Shown here in pieces: positions 16,539 to 24,680 of a stretch of DNA of 64,000 nucleotides. The notes below the pieces were generated by a model. The model was given only the letters and a program-made list of their open reading frames with translations, did not search any database and was not told the DNA's origin. A program made the position numbers and the translations under genes. Origin of the DNA: CAKSQF01 sp964568425 (GTDB lineage: Bacteria > Bacillota > Clostridia > Oscillospirales > CAG-272); the NCBI GenBank assembly GCA_964568425.1, contig CAZMPO010000002.1:1-64000 (forward strand), written 5' to 3'. Each line of letters begins with the position of its first letter. Within the stretch, counting starts at the first letter, position 1.

Positions 16539-17182
16539 CTGTCGCCCCCGCGTTTTTTGAACATCGAGCCGAGCCTCTCTTTGATGCTTGAGGCGACCTC
16601 GACGATCTTGAATTTGATCACATAATGCACATCCTCGTCCTCGGTGAGCAGACGAACCTCGCTTTTGGTAAATCCGACCTCGCAAAGCTCCTCGTCGGCT
16701 CGCGCGGATGATCGGCAGATGGGCGGGAAGAGCACACACCAAAAATTCTTGCCCTCGCCCGACCCGATCGTTATCCTCAGCGACAGATAATCGCCTGCGG
16801 GAAGACGAAGACTGTCGTAGTCGCGTGTCGGGTAAAACTCTTGGGAGAGCGATGAGGAAACAGAATATGAATACCCCGCCTCGGCTATCGCTTCTTTTGC
16901 AACGCCCTGTATCTCGTCCGCCCTCTCGTCAAGTATCCGCTCGGCAGAGTCTCTGTCGGTGCAACCCGATATCAAAGTCTCGCACAGATCGAGCACCCTG
17001 TCCCGAACCTCCATCTTGAGTGCCTGGTCGGAATCCGTGTCCGAGTTCGCTATGACATGGATGCGTATCACCTTCGATGACAGATCGCTCTGCGCACGCA
17101 CTCCCCAAACACCGCAGAGTGTGCATATGAGAGTGACACCTGCCGTAAATAAGATCAAAAATCGCCCCAAAAATCGCCGCAT
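16535..17182 (-). CDS. spoIIR: stage II sporulation protein R (SpoIIR)
   Basis: 215 residues, GGAGGT site 8 nt before the ATG. N-terminal membrane/signal segment (FLILFTAGVTLICTLCGVWG), then the family core: VIRIHVIANSDTDSDQALKMEVRD, EFYPTRDYDSLRLPAGDYLSLRITIGSGEGKNFWCVLFPPIC. In Bacillus this forespore-made secreted signal activates SpoIIGA and pro-sigma-E processing in the mother cell. Its presence identifies the host as an endospore-forming lineage. A sigma-F-like promoter lies just upstream. Confidence 0.93.
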   Translation of the reverse strand: MRRFLGRFLILFTAGVTLICTLCGVWGVRAQSDLSSKVIRIHVIANSDTDSDQALKMEVRDRVLDLCETLISGCTDRDSAERILDERADEIQGVAKEAIAEAGYSYSVSSSLSQEFYPTRDYDSLRLPAGDYLSLRITIGSGEGKNFWCVLFPPICRSSARADEELCEVGFTKSEVRLLTEDEDVHYVIKFKIVEVASSIKERLGSMFKKRGGDR

Positions 17183-17219
17183 CGCCGCTGACCTCCGACA
17201 TAAATAATCGCTTGCGCTT

Positions 17220-17247
17220 ATTATTGCCGATGATCTTGGCGTTATTC
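17220..17247 (-). promoter_or_regulatory. candidate sigma-F promoter of spoIIR
   Basis: On the minus strand GAATA (17247-17243) is followed after 14 nt by GGCAATAAT (17228-17220), close to the forespore sigma-F pattern (GHATR, then GG..A.A.T). It would start transcription about 31 nt before the ATG. No sigma-A-like boxes stand out here. Confidence 0.5.
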
Positions 17248-17261
17248 AAATACCGCGGATT

Positions 17262-17750
17262 TTATTCTCCCGATCTTTCGATAAGCGTATCGATCGAACG
17301 CTTGTCAAGGCGATAGAGCGTCCAATCGGACATAGGACGCGCACCGAGCGACAGATAAAAATCAATGCTCGGCTTGTTCCAGTCAAGGCATACCCATTCG
17401 ACCCTGCCGCAATTTCTTTCTTTGGCGATCTTTACAACACGCATGAGCAGTGCCTTGCCGATGCCTTTGCCTCGATACTCGGGGTAGATGAAAATATCCT
17501 CAAGATAAAGCCCCGCTCTGCCGACAAATGTCGAAAAATTGTGGAAAAACAGTGCAAATCCGACCTCTTTTCCATCATAAACGGCAAATATCACCTCGGC
17601 ACGCTCTTTGTCAAAAAGCTCGCTCTCGAGCACCACCTCGTCGGCGATCACCTCGCTTGACATCTTTTCGTATTCGGCAATAGCCTTTATAAATTTGAGC
17701 ACGAGCGCACAGTCACCTCGACCTGCCGCTCTGAATGTTAAGTTTTCCAT
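17262..17750 (-). CDS. GNAT-family N-acetyltransferase (spermidine/thialysine acetyltransferase-like)
   Basis: 162 residues. Complete GNAT fold: motif A with the acetyl-CoA pyrophosphate loop YPEYRGKGIGKALL, LYLEDIFIYPEYRG, and the C-terminal FYLSLGARPMSDWTLYRL. Closest in pattern to the SAT1/thialysine acetyltransferase group (AEYEKMSSEV, GFALFFHNFSTFVGR.GLYLED). Likely acetylates a small amine. Its 5' region carries a perfect 18-bp palindrome, so it may be repressor-controlled. Confidence 0.85.
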   Translation of the reverse strand: MENLTFRAAGRGDCALVLKFIKAIAEYEKMSSEVIADEVVLESELFDKERAEVIFAVYDGKEVGFALFFHNFSTFVGRAGLYLEDIFIYPEYRGKGIGKALLMRVVKIAKERNCGRVEWVCLDWNKPSIDFYLSLGARPMSDWTLYRLDKRSIDTLIERSGE

Positions 17751-17797
17751 GTTCGTTTTCTCCTTTGTTTTTGTATCAATAGCCGATCGTAAAAGTC

Positions 17798-17815
17798 GGT
17801 GATCACGTGATCACC
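17798..17815. promoter_or_regulatory. 18-bp perfect palindrome, operator candidate
   Basis: GGTGATCACGTGATCACC is fully self-complementary, with GTCGG (17795-17799) and CCGAC further out on either side. It lies about 48 nt upstream of the acetyltransferase start and about 43 nt past the zinc-ribbon gene's terminator. Confidence 0.5.
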
Positions 17816-17857
17816 CCAACCGACGGATCGATGTTCGGTTTTGTATCCGAAATAAAA

Positions 17858-17888
17858 GATCGAGCGACTCTTTGGAAGTCGCCCGATC
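17858..17888 (-). terminator. intrinsic terminator of the zinc-ribbon gene
   Basis: 12-bp stem with one G-U (17858-17869 with 17877-17888); on the minus strand it is followed by CTTTTATTT. Confidence 0.7.
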
Positions 17889-17905
17889 CTAATGACTGTC
17901 GAATT

Positions 17906-19669
17906 TTATTCTTCTTCGATCGTTATAAGCTTCTTGAACTTCTTCGAGTTCGTTGTCCACCAAATGGTTTCATCTTCGCTTGTCGCGAATACATAGCCGT
18001 TTATGACGAATTCGAGTTCACCGTCGCTGAGGACCTTTGTGCCCTTCTTGCCGTTTGATGACGCGTACAGATCGCCGTCTATGCTGTAGAAGACTGTGTC
18101 ATTGCCCGAAATGTAGAGATCGTACTCAATGCTATAGTACTCACTGCTATAATAGTTGTCGTCGAGCTCGTCATTCGAGACCTTCTTGACATTTTTGCCG
18201 TTCTTACCGTTTACGCTGTAAAGCTCTTCGTCGTAAACGTAGTATACGAAATCGCGGTCGGAAGTAACAACATATGTTGATACCATCTCGTTAACGATCG
18301 TTATTGCCTTTTCGGATGCATTTTCACCATCAGAGATCTTGATCATGCGAAGTTTTTCGCTATCGTAGACATAATAGAGATAGGATGCGGTCGAGTCAAG
18401 CTGCAGATAGTTCGCCTTGGATACAAGTTTGACACTCTTGTCGGAGTTCTTTCTGATAAACCAAACGTCGTCACTCGAGCGATAGACATGATCATAAAGG
18501 TTATCAACGGGATATGTACTATCAAACATGTAAGCATTCTCTGTCATGATCAGCGAGAGCTCCTTGTTTTTGGCAGGATATGTACTATCAAACATGTAAG
18601 CATTCTCTGTCATGATCAGCGAGAGCTCCTTGTTTTTGGCACATCCGTCAACCTCTTTGCCCTTTTCGGAGATGTACGTCTTTCCGTCGTAGTAGAAGAG
18701 TGCCTGAGTATGATCGGCGTTGAAGCATACAGCGTGGCCTCCAATGCGACCGATCTTTGTCTTATCGCCCTTTTTGTTGTAAGAGTAGAGAGTTCTCTCG
18801 CCCTCATCGTTGGTCTGAGTAACATATATGTATTTGCCGCCGTTGCTCATACCGCAAAGGCTCAGCTTGGAGCTTGCAATTTTGGTCGATTTATTTCCGT
18901 CAAAGAAATACAAAGGCGTCTTTTCGTTATCATCGTCTGCGAGCGTGTATGTTGCGGTCTTGCCGTCCGGGGAGATCGCATATCTGGCAATCTTGCCGTC
19001 AGCGACCGAGACCGACTTTTTGCCGAGTACATAGTGGAACAGCTCGGTCTCGCCCTCGCCCTCGTCGTCCTCGCTCTTTGTGGTGTAGAGAAGACCCTTT
19101 CCGGTCACGGACATTTCAACACGTGCAACATCGCTCGCGACTTTCTGAACCTTACTGCCGTTTACGATATAAAGATCACCTTCATCATTTTTGATGTAAA
19201 GATATTTTCCGTCCATCGAGGCACCGGAATCTGCTACTTTGCCCGGAACGGTGGTCTTAAGGAGCTTATCACCGGAGCTGATATAGATCTTTCCGTCACT
19301 TTCGTAGTAATGAGGCGCATTTTCGACCTCAATATACCCGTTGTCCGATCCGATGATCGCCGAGATGACCGAGATGAGGATTATCACGAGTACGACTGCC
19401 CCCGCGCCGAGCAGAACGAATTTGTTCTTTACGATCGGCAGGACCTTTTCCTTGATCGCGTTAAGATCAAAGGACTTCTTTGTGGGTGCGTTGCTTTGTT
19501 GACCGTTTGCAAGCGGCATTCCGCAGTTTACGCAAAATGCAACTTCGGGAGAGTTTTGCGTTCCGCAGCTCGGACATGTGTTGACCGCCTCGATCGGGAG
19601 CTGACTTCCGCATGATACGCAGAAATTAACGCCCGACGCGTTTTCGGTACCGCAATTTGGACATTTCAT
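17906..19669 (-). CDS. zinc-ribbon membrane protein with beta-propeller-like extracellular repeats
   Basis: 587 residues from the ATG at 19669 (AAAGGA site). Two N-terminal zinc ribbons (MKCPNCG...FCVSCG and CPSCG...FCVNCG) face the cytosol; one membrane helix follows (about 83-105, FVLLGAGAVVLVIILISVIS). The rest is exported and built of repeated short beta units (YYESDGKIYISSGDKLLKT, DLYIVNGSKVQKVASD, LYYVYDSEKLRMIK), like the DUF5050/WD40-like propellers common in clostridial zinc-ribbon proteins. Its ligand is unknown. It carries a perfect in-frame 66-bp duplication. Own promoter and terminator, monocistronic. Confidence 0.7.
   Translation of the reverse strand: MKCPNCGTENASGVNFCVSCGSQLPIEAVNTCPSCGTQNSPEVAFCVNCGMPLANGQQSNAPTKKSFDLNAIKEKVLPIVKNKFVLLGAGAVVLVIILISVISAIIGSDNGYIEVENAPHYYESDGKIYISSGDKLLKTTVPGKVADSGASMDGKYLYIKNDEGDLYIVNGSKVQKVASDVARVEMSVTGKGLLYTTKSEDDEGEGETELFHYVLGKKSVSVADGKIARYAISPDGKTATYTLADDDNEKTPLYFFDGNKSTKIASSKLSLCGMSNGGKYIYVTQTNDEGERTLYSYNKKGDKTKIGRIGGHAVCFNADHTQALFYYDGKTYISEKGKEVDGCAKNKELSLIMTENAYMFDSTYPAKNKELSLIMTENAYMFDSTYPVDNLYDHVYRSSDDVWFIRKNSDKSVKLVSKANYLQLDSTASYLYYVYDSEKLRMIKISDGENASEKAITIVNEMVSTYVVTSDRDFVYYVYDEELYSVNGKNGKNVKKVSNDELDDNYYSSEYYSIEYDLYISGNDTVFYSIDGDLYASSNGKKGTKVLSDGELEFVINGYVFATSEDETIWWTTNSKKFKKLITIEEE
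18510..18641. repeat. perfect 66-bp tandem duplication inside the zinc-ribbon gene
   Basis: Units 18510-18575 and 18576-18641 are identical. 66 nt is 22 codons, so the frame is kept and the peptide AKNKELSLIMTENAYMFDS (plus TYP) is doubled. No divergence between copies points to a recent event. Confidence 0.95.
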
Positions 19670-19755
19670 AGAATATTTCCTTTCTTGTGCTGTTTTTGTT
19701 GTTCGTTTCGCGTCGGACAACTGCCGCTTTTGGCAACATTCCCGACATTGTCTTT

Positions 19756-19784
19756 ATTATATCACTAATTGACCTTTTTGTCAA
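19756..19784 (-). promoter_or_regulatory. sigma-A promoter, TTGACA-N17-TATAAT (minus)
   Basis: Perfect consensus with an extra TG before the -10; -35 at 19784-19779, -10 at 19761-19756. Drives the zinc-ribbon gene. The 19785-19931 stretch between this and the next promoter shows nothing recognisable. Confidence 0.85.
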
Positions 19785-19931
19785 TACTTTGTAAATATTT
19801 TTACGAAAAAGTTGACTCTTCGTGACCGCCCCGATAAAACACGCCCGAGGGCAAAGTGAAGACGGTATGCCGACCTTTCTTGACAGGCAGAATACTTTTT
19901 TCGATTTTTTATCATTTTTTTGGGCAAAAAC

Positions 19932-19960
19932 TTGACTTATCGATATAAATATGGTATAAT
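19932..19960 (+). promoter_or_regulatory. sigma-A promoter, TTGACT-N17-TATAAT
   Basis: -35 at 19932-19937, -10 at 19955-19960; about 65 nt before rbfA. Serves rbfA-nrnA-truB. Confidence 0.85.
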
Positions 19961-20030
19961 AACATGAGTGCAGTTGGCAAGCGTCAACAAAGACTTTGAT
20001 ATCAACGAAAAGATAGGAAATTAAGATATA

Positions 20031-20453
20031 ATGGCATCATACAGACAAAGCAGGATCGAGGACGAGATGGCAAAGTCGCTGTCCGAGATCGTGCGCACGG
20101 TCAAGGACTATCGTGTTACAGACAGCTTTATCAGCATAACAAGAGTTTCGGTCGCGCCCGATCTGTCGGAAGCGAGAGTCTATTTTTCGGCAATGGGCGG
20201 CAAATATGACAAAAAAGAGGTCCGCAAAGGGCTCATGAGTGCGGCAGGCTATATGCGCACCGCTCTTGCGAAATCGATGAATCTGCGCCAGACCCCCAAG
20301 CTCTCTTTTGTATATGACGACTCGATGGAGCAGGGCGCGTATATAAACACACTTCTCAAAAAGGTCGAAAAAGAGCTTGAGGTCGCCGCCGAGCGTGACC
20401 GACTGCTCGAAGAACTTGAAGGGGAAAACGGGACAAGCGATGATAGAAAATAA
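20031..20453 (+). CDS. rbfA: 30S ribosome-binding factor A
   Basis: 140 residues, KH-like fold. Family pattern: RIEDEMAKSLSEIV at the N-terminus, ITRVSVAPDLSEARVYFS, and the helix-kink region RTALAKSMNLRQTPKLSFVYDDSMEQG. Late-stage 30S maturation and cold adaptation factor. The 3' end overlaps nrnA by 14 nt. In many Firmicutes rbfA follows infB; here it heads the operon, with infB not in view. Confidence 0.95.
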   Translation: MASYRQSRIEDEMAKSLSEIVRTVKDYRVTDSFISITRVSVAPDLSEARVYFSAMGGKYDKKEVRKGLMSAAGYMRTALAKSMNLRQTPKLSFVYDDSMEQGAYINTLLKKVEKELEVAAERDRLLEELEGENGTSDDRK

Positions 20454-21426
20454 CATCACATTGCAAGAGATCGCCGACATGCTCATGGCAAGCGAGACGA
20501 TCATCCTGCTCTCGCACACATCCCCCGACGGCGATACCGTCGGCTCGGCGACGGCACTTGCCGATAGCCTTATGGCGCACGGCAAGCGCGTCCACCTCCT
20601 CTGCGACAGCATGATCCCCGAGTGGATCGCCTTTATCTGCGGCAAGGAATATGAAACAGGGACCGACGATCACGGACTGGTCGTTGCACTCGATGTCGCC
20701 TCAAAACAAATGCTCGGAAGGCTCGAACCGATCTACGGTGATCTGACCGATATACGAATCGATCATCACGAGATCAGCGACGGGTTCGCAAAATATAATT
20801 ACTGCATCCCGACCGCCGCCGCGACATGCGAGATAATCTATGGGCTGCTCTCACTGCTCGGTGGGATCACACCCCATGCCGCAAACGCACTCTATACCGG
20901 AATTTCGACCGACAGCGGCGGATTTCGCTATTCCTGCACAACACCGAACACTCTCCGAACAGCCGCAGACCTGATCGAGACGGGTGCCGATGCGGAGGAT
21001 ATCAACGAGCGTTTGTATGAAAATATCTCGCTCGACTCCCTGCGCGCCGAATGCCTCTTTCTCGACAAGATGGAGACCTATCATAACGGCGAGCTTCTGC
21101 TCGTGCCCGTGACGATCGCTGATCGCACTGCCGTGGGGCTTGATGAGGACCGACTCGAAGGATTTTCCTCTCTTGCAAGAAAGATAACCGGCACACGGCT
21201 GGGCATATCACTGCGCGAGAAGGAGAGCGGCGTCTATAAGGCATCGTTGCGTTCGAATAAAACGATCGACTCTGCCGCCCTTTGCGCAAAACTCGGCGGC
21301 GGCGGACATTCGCGAGCCGCAGGTGCTACCATATATGCCGAGAATATCGAGGCTGCAAAAAAGATACTGCTCGATGCCGTTCTGCCCGAATTTGATGACA
21401 ATATCGAAAATGAGGAAAAAATATGA
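20440..21426 (+). CDS. nrnA: DHH/DHHA1 phosphoesterase (NrnA-like oligoribonuclease / pAp phosphatase)
   Basis: 328 residues from the ATG at 20440, inside the end of rbfA. DHH domain motifs: LSHTSPDGDTVGS, VALDVA, IDHHEISDG and GISTDSGGFRY, which bind two Mn ions; DHHA1 domain with GGGGHSRAAGATI near the C-terminus. Family members degrade nanoRNA and dephosphorylate pAp. Gene order rbfA-nrnA-truB is conserved in Firmicutes. Confidence 0.93.
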   Translation: MIENNITLQEIADMLMASETIILLSHTSPDGDTVGSATALADSLMAHGKRVHLLCDSMIPEWIAFICGKEYETGTDDHGLVVALDVASKQMLGRLEPIYGDLTDIRIDHHEISDGFAKYNYCIPTAAATCEIIYGLLSLLGGITPHAANALYTGISTDSGGFRYSCTTPNTLRTAADLIETGADAEDINERLYENISLDSLRAECLFLDKMETYHNGELLLVPVTIADRTAVGLDEDRLEGFSSLARKITGTRLGISLREKESGVYKASLRSNKTIDSAALCAKLGGGGHSRAAGATIYAENIEAAKKILLDAVLPEFDDNIENEEKI

Positions 21427-22328
21427 CCGATCGCAATATATCGGGCGTGCTTGCCGTCGATAAGGCGGCGGGCATGACCTCGCATGACGTTGTCGCCGTG
21501 ATAAGACGGCTCTACGGTACTCGAAAGGTCGGACATACGGGCACGCTCGACCCGATGGCGACAGGCGTTCTCGTTCTGCTCATCGGTAAAGCGGCAAAGC
21601 TCTCGGATGTACTGCTCGCCGATAAAAAATGCTACGAGGCGGGTCTGCTTCTCGGCAGATCGACCGATACGCAGGATATAACCGGGCAGACGATCTCGAC
21701 CTCGGATGATATCCCGAGCATCGATGCGGTCAGACGCACCGTCTCCGGGTTTGTCGGCAAACAGCTCCAAACACCGCCCATGTATTCGGCGAAAAAGCTC
21801 GGCGGTGTCAAGCTCTGCGACCTTGCCAGAGAGGGCGTCGAGATCGAGCGCAGACCCTGCGAGATTGAAATTTTTTCCGCCGACCTCGCACCGACCGACG
21901 ATCACGCACAATACTCTCTTTCGGTTGCCTGCTCAAAGGGAACGTATATCCGCACCCTTTGCAGTGATATCGGCGAAAGACTCGGTTGCGGCGGCTGTAT
22001 GTCCTCACTGCGCCGCACACAAAACGGTCGATTTTCGGTCGAACATGCGGTCACACTTGAAAAGCTTCGCGAGATGGACGAGTCGGAGCGCGATGCACTG
22101 CTGATGCCGATCGAGTCGGTGCTTGCCGACCGCCCGTCGGTGAACCTTCCGCCCTTTTTCGCAAAGCTCGCAAGATGCGGATGCGAGATCTATCAAAAGA
22201 AGATCGGTACAGCCCATCCTGTCGGGACGCTCGTCTCGATGCTTGATAGTGGCGAGCTGTTTGCACTCGGCGAGGTTCGCGATTTTGCGGACGGCAGTGC
22301 GATCAAGCCGATAAAGAGCTTCGTTTGA
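21423..22328 (+). CDS. truB: tRNA pseudouridine-55 synthase
   Basis: 301 residues. Catalytic motif KVGHTGTLDPMATGVL with D43, then KCYEAGLLLGRSTDTQDITG and PMYSAKKLGGVKLCDLAREG, all TruB. Modifies U55 in the T-loop of tRNAs. ATGA overlap with nrnA. I see no strong terminator after it; the next promoter is at 22371. Confidence 0.95.
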   Translation: MTDRNISGVLAVDKAAGMTSHDVVAVIRRLYGTRKVGHTGTLDPMATGVLVLLIGKAAKLSDVLLADKKCYEAGLLLGRSTDTQDITGQTISTSDDIPSIDAVRRTVSGFVGKQLQTPPMYSAKKLGGVKLCDLAREGVEIERRPCEIEIFSADLAPTDDHAQYSLSVACSKGTYIRTLCSDIGERLGCGGCMSSLRRTQNGRFSVEHAVTLEKLREMDESERDALLMPIESVLADRPSVNLPPFFAKLARCGCEIYQKKIGTAHPVGTLVSMLDSGELFALGEVRDFADGSAIKPIKSFV

Positions 22329-22370
22329 CATGTTTTTACAAAATATTCCAATTTTATCAAATTTTATACA

Positions 22371-22399
22371 TTGACTTGTTTTACGATCGGTAGTAAAAT
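22371..22399 (+). promoter_or_regulatory. sigma-A promoter of the polysaccharide locus, TTGACT-N17-TAAAAT
   Basis: -35 at 22371-22376, -10 at 22394-22399; leader of about 72 nt. No comparable promoter or terminator is evident until 44030, so this may drive most of the 21-kb locus. Confidence 0.75.
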
Positions 22400-22477
22400 A
22401 AAGATATGTGTTTGAGATGATATTATGATGACCCTGTCGCCTTGGGCGGATGATTCGGAAAAAGGAAATAACAGCCA

Positions 22478-23569
22478 ATGAAAATTCTAATCGCAACCAA
22501 TCATTCATATATGCTTTGGAGGTTTCGCAAGGAGCTGATCGAGCGTCTCAGCCTTGATTTTGAGGTCGTGCTCAGTATGCCGTTTGTCGGTCATGAGGAT
22601 GACTTTCAGACGCTTGGCGTAAGATGCGTCAATACCGAGATAGATCGTCGCGGAATAAATCCGTTCAACGATGTCGAGCTCATGAAACGCTACGAGCGGC
22701 TGCTTGACAGCGAACGCCCCGATGCGGTGATCACTTATTCGATAAAACCAAACATCTACCTCGGCAGCCTGTGCAGAAAAAGAGGTATATGTTACTTTGC
22801 AAACGTGCAGGGACTCGGCACGGCGTTCGAACGCCCGATACTTTCGACCATCGTTTCGACGATGTATCGCAGATCGCTCAAAAATGCGTCTGCCGTGTTC
22901 TTCGAAAACGGTCAGAACGCAGACTTTTTCGTGCAGAAAAAGATCATACCGTCCTCTCGCGCGTCGGTCCTTTCGGGTGCGGGCATTAATCTCGACGAAT
23001 ACCCGTATGTGCCGCCGACCGAGAGCACGACCTGCCGATTCTTGTACCTCGGCAGAATAATGAAAGAAAAGGGCGTCGATGAGTTCTTCGCGGCGGCAAA
23101 AATCTTGAAGACCGAGCTCGGTGACAAGGTCTCCTTCGATCTCGTCGGTTTTTATGAGGATTCCTATCGTGAGACGGTCGAAAAACTGATGGAGGAAAAA
23201 ATAATCACATTTCACGGTTTCCGCACCGACCCCAAGCCTTATTATGCCGCCTGCGACGCCGTCGTAATGCCGTCTTGGCACGAGGGTATGTCCAATGTCC
23301 TGCTTGAGGGCGCGGCTGTCGGCAGGGCACTGATCACAAGCGATATCCCCGGATGTCGAGAGGCAGTGGATGACGGCGTCAGCGGACTGCTTTGCCCCAC
23401 GCGTGATATCGTGGCTCTGACCGACGCAATGCGAAAATTTGCAAATATGACACCTGCCGAGCGTACCGAAATGGGTCACCGCGGCAGAGAACTCGTCGAA
23501 AAGCATTTCGATCGCCAAAATGTCGTAAAGCAGACCGTAACGATCGTGAAAAACGGGATCGGGGGATAG
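22478..23569 (+). CDS. GT4 glycosyltransferase (PglA/capsular type)
   Basis: 363 residues, GT-B fold. N-terminal pattern MKILIATNHSYMLWRFRKELIE with ITYSIKPNIYLGSLCRKRG is typical of the PglA-like group that adds the second sugar to an undecaprenyl-diphosphate sugar. C-terminal nucleotide-sugar site: FLYLGRIMKEKGVDEFFAAA and MPSWHEGMSNVLLEGAAVGRALITSDIPGCREAV (EGxxxxxLE motif). Cytoplasmic face of the membrane. First gene of the locus, six bases before the EpsG-like gene. Confidence 0.85.
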   Translation: MKILIATNHSYMLWRFRKELIERLSLDFEVVLSMPFVGHEDDFQTLGVRCVNTEIDRRGINPFNDVELMKRYERLLDSERPDAVITYSIKPNIYLGSLCRKRGICYFANVQGLGTAFERPILSTIVSTMYRRSLKNASAVFFENGQNADFFVQKKIIPSSRASVLSGAGINLDEYPYVPPTESTTCRFLYLGRIMKEKGVDEFFAAAKILKTELGDKVSFDLVGFYEDSYRETVEKLMEEKIITFHGFRTDPKPYYAACDAVVMPSWHEGMSNVLLEGAAVGRALITSDIPGCREAVDDGVSGLLCPTRDIVALTDAMRKFANMTPAERTEMGHRGRELVEKHFDRQNVVKQTVTIVKNGIGG

Positions 23570-23574
23570 ATCAA

Positions 23575-24663
23575 GTGATCGATACCTTGGCTATTTTGGT
23601 CTGGATGATCGCGATGTTCCTTGTCACGTTCATCCTAAACACGACACATAAAGAGGTCGTCCTCGGACACACCGCTTACAGGACAAATATGGTGTTCGCC
23701 ATCATTGTTTTCCTGCCGATCTTTATCAGCGCGGCAATGCGCGGAGATATCGGCGATACATGGGCGTATAAGCTAACCTTCAAACAGCTTCCGAGCACAG
23801 TGTCGGGGATTATCGCGTACCTCCCAAAAATACAAAAAGACCCCGGATTTACCATTCTCGGCAGCATAATTAAGCTTTTTATCGGCTACCGTCCGCAGGT
23901 CTATCTTGCGATCATAGCCGCGTTCCAAAGCACCTGCCTCGTCTGCGCCTTTAGAAAATATTCGTCAAATTATCTGCTGTCGATCTTCTTTTTCGTCGCA
24001 TCCACCGACTATCTTTCTTGGATGTTCAACGGTATGCGCCAATTTCTCGCGGTCACGATAATATTTGCCGCGACGAGCTTCATGGTACGCAAAAAATGGG
24101 TTCCCGCCCTCGCGTTCATCCTGCTTGCATCCACATTCCATCAGTCGGCACTTATCATGATACCCATCCTCTTTATTGTACAGGGAAAGGCGTGGAATAA
24201 AAAGACTCTTCTGTTCCTCACGATAACACTCGTCGCAGTCCTGTTTATCGACGGATTTACCGATATACTCGAGGATCTGATGGAGGATACACAGTATAAA
24301 AACGTCGTCAGCGACTGGAAATATTATCAGGACGACGGAACGAATATCGTTCGTGTCCTTGTCTATTCCGTCCCTGCGCTGATCTCGCTTTTGGAGATAA
24401 AAAAGATACGATCGCTCGACGATCCGCTCATTAACTTCTGCACTAACGCATCGATCGTCACGATGGGCATTTATATTGTCTCGATCTTCACAAGCGGCAT
24501 ATATATCGGTCGTTTGCCGATATATACATCGCTTTATGGCTATATCCTGCTCCCGTGGGAGATGAATAACCTGTTCAAGGACAGATTGTTTCGAGATATC
24601 CTGGTCGGCATCTCGGTCGCATGCTATCTCCTCTTCTGCTTTATTCAGCTCCAAACATGGTAA
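23575..24663 (+). CDS. EpsG-family polysaccharide polymerase (Wzy-like)
   Basis: 362 residues beginning at GTG (23575, GGGGGA site). About nine or ten membrane helices. EpsG-type signatures: ISAAMRGDIGDTWAYKLTF (conserved R..D.....Y), PGFTILGSIIK, FNGMRQFLAVTIIFAATSFMVRKKW and FHQSALIMIPI. Polymerases of this kind join repeat units on the outer face of the membrane after flipping. This makes the locus a Wzx/Wzy-type pathway together with the flippase at 36770. Confidence 0.85.
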   Translation: MIDTLAILVWMIAMFLVTFILNTTHKEVVLGHTAYRTNMVFAIIVFLPIFISAAMRGDIGDTWAYKLTFKQLPSTVSGIIAYLPKIQKDPGFTILGSIIKLFIGYRPQVYLAIIAAFQSTCLVCAFRKYSSNYLLSIFFFVASTDYLSWMFNGMRQFLAVTIIFAATSFMVRKKWVPALAFILLASTFHQSALIMIPILFIVQGKAWNKKTLLFLTITLVAVLFIDGFTDILEDLMEDTQYKNVVSDWKYYQDDGTNIVRVLVYSVPALISLLEIKKIRSLDDPLINFCTNASIVTMGIYIVSIFTSGIYIGRLPIYTSLYGYILLPWEMNNLFKDRLFRDILVGISVACYLLFCFIQLQTW

Positions 24664-24680
24664 ATTTTTCGGAGGATCAC

